Shown here one piece after another: positions 63,038 through 63,165 of a stretch of DNA of 63,165 nt. The translations under genes were made by a program, and so were the position numbers. This DNA comes from Spirochaetota bacterium (GTDB lineage: Bacteria > Spirochaetota > Spirochaetia > SZUA-6). Each line of letters starts with the position of its first letter. Positions within the stretch are counted from its first letter, which is position 1. The stretch covers positions 1 to 63,165 of the forward strand of contig JAADHF010000083.1 in assembly GCA_013151965.1 (NCBI GenBank). The letters are read 5' to 3'. The notes below the pieces were generated by a model. That model saw nothing but the letters and a program-made list of their open reading frames with translations. It was not told the origin of the DNA and made no database searches.

Positions 63038-63165
63038 AACAATATGATTTAACAGAAGGAATAAATAGAACCGGCCCCTTTTATAATCTTAAACGTGAAA
63101 TCAAAATCCATGAATTTCTAGGATATGATGTTTTCAATGTAAGTCTTGTCCATGATGACCTGTTT
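63038..63165 (+). repeat. 128-base direct repeat, copy 2 (partial UroD-like gene running off the window)
   Basis: Matches 56256-56383 with one substitution. It begins at codon ~46 of the gene, so the 5' part is missing, and the window ends exactly before the base run that frameshifts copy 1. No ATG of the gene precedes it, so this copy cannot be translated from its own start. Confidence 0.95.

Overview
The window reads as a chromosomal segment of a free-living, saccharolytic spirochaete (inferred, moderate confidence). The clues are a protein with two cyclic-nucleotide domains around a TPR-like segment, of a type I associate with treponemes and relatives; substrate-binding proteins whose signal peptides end in A-G/S-G-x-K-E instead of a lipobox; Gram-negative style lipoproteins and a beta-barrel; and abundant sugar ABC and MFS transport. 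No rRNA, phage or CRISPR array is visible. One tRNA, tRNA-Cys(GCA), is present.

Layout. 0-8 kb: two divergent CDP-alcohol phosphatidyltransferases, a WGR-domain protein, an M32 carboxypeptidase, an ATP-cone/uridine-kinase-like protein and thrS behind a complete T-box leader, which is unusual outside Gram-positive lineages. An unexplained foldable element lies at 7.9-8.1 kb. 8-12.5 kb: an isocitrate/isopropylmalate dehydrogenase homologue, a TetR regulator with a helical partner, an M29 aminopeptidase and a sugar isomerase-like protein. 12.5-17.4 kb: a sensory operon (small ORF, PilJ-like chemoreceptor, NMT1/SsuA-like binding lipoprotein, PAS histidine kinase) with no transporter subunits. 17.5-24.5 kb: ndk, oligoendopeptidase F, a cupin, two radical-SAM enzymes, a hydrolase, tRNA-Cys and a DUF62 SAM hydrolase. 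24.5-28 kb: a sigma-54 two-component pair joined to the SAM hydrolase. 28-39.9 kb: a radical-SAM protein, MFS sugar porter plus HAD phosphatase, TlpA/CcdA redox pair, patatin, class III aminotransferase plus ROK regulator, glyA, and the double cNMP-domain protein.

40-52 kb: a remnant of a RES-type toxin gene, a beta-barrel/S41-protease lipoprotein pair, a repeat-rich lipoprotein, a metallo-beta-lactamase-fold enzyme, an acetyltransferase, and a co-directional run (cysS, ECF sigma, anti-sigma, secreted protein, TIG/transglutaminase-like protein with a Ser in place of the catalytic Cys, secreted EEP phosphatase).

52-63 kb is an accessory, decaying region. It holds two carbohydrate ABC importers without ATPases, three broken or partial UroD-like (corrinoid/methyltransferase fold) genes, a frameshifted solute-binding gene, and a graveyard of an IS91-like transposase, an ISKra4-like transposase fragment and a DUF4143 ATPase fragment. 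A 128-bp stretch of the UroD-like gene recurs (127/128 identical) at the very end of the window. The second importer has a near-perfect sigma-70 promoter, and a 17-bp palindrome of form TATCAAT-N3-ATTGATA occurs on both sides of the divergent intergenic region, pointing to a shared regulator outside the window.
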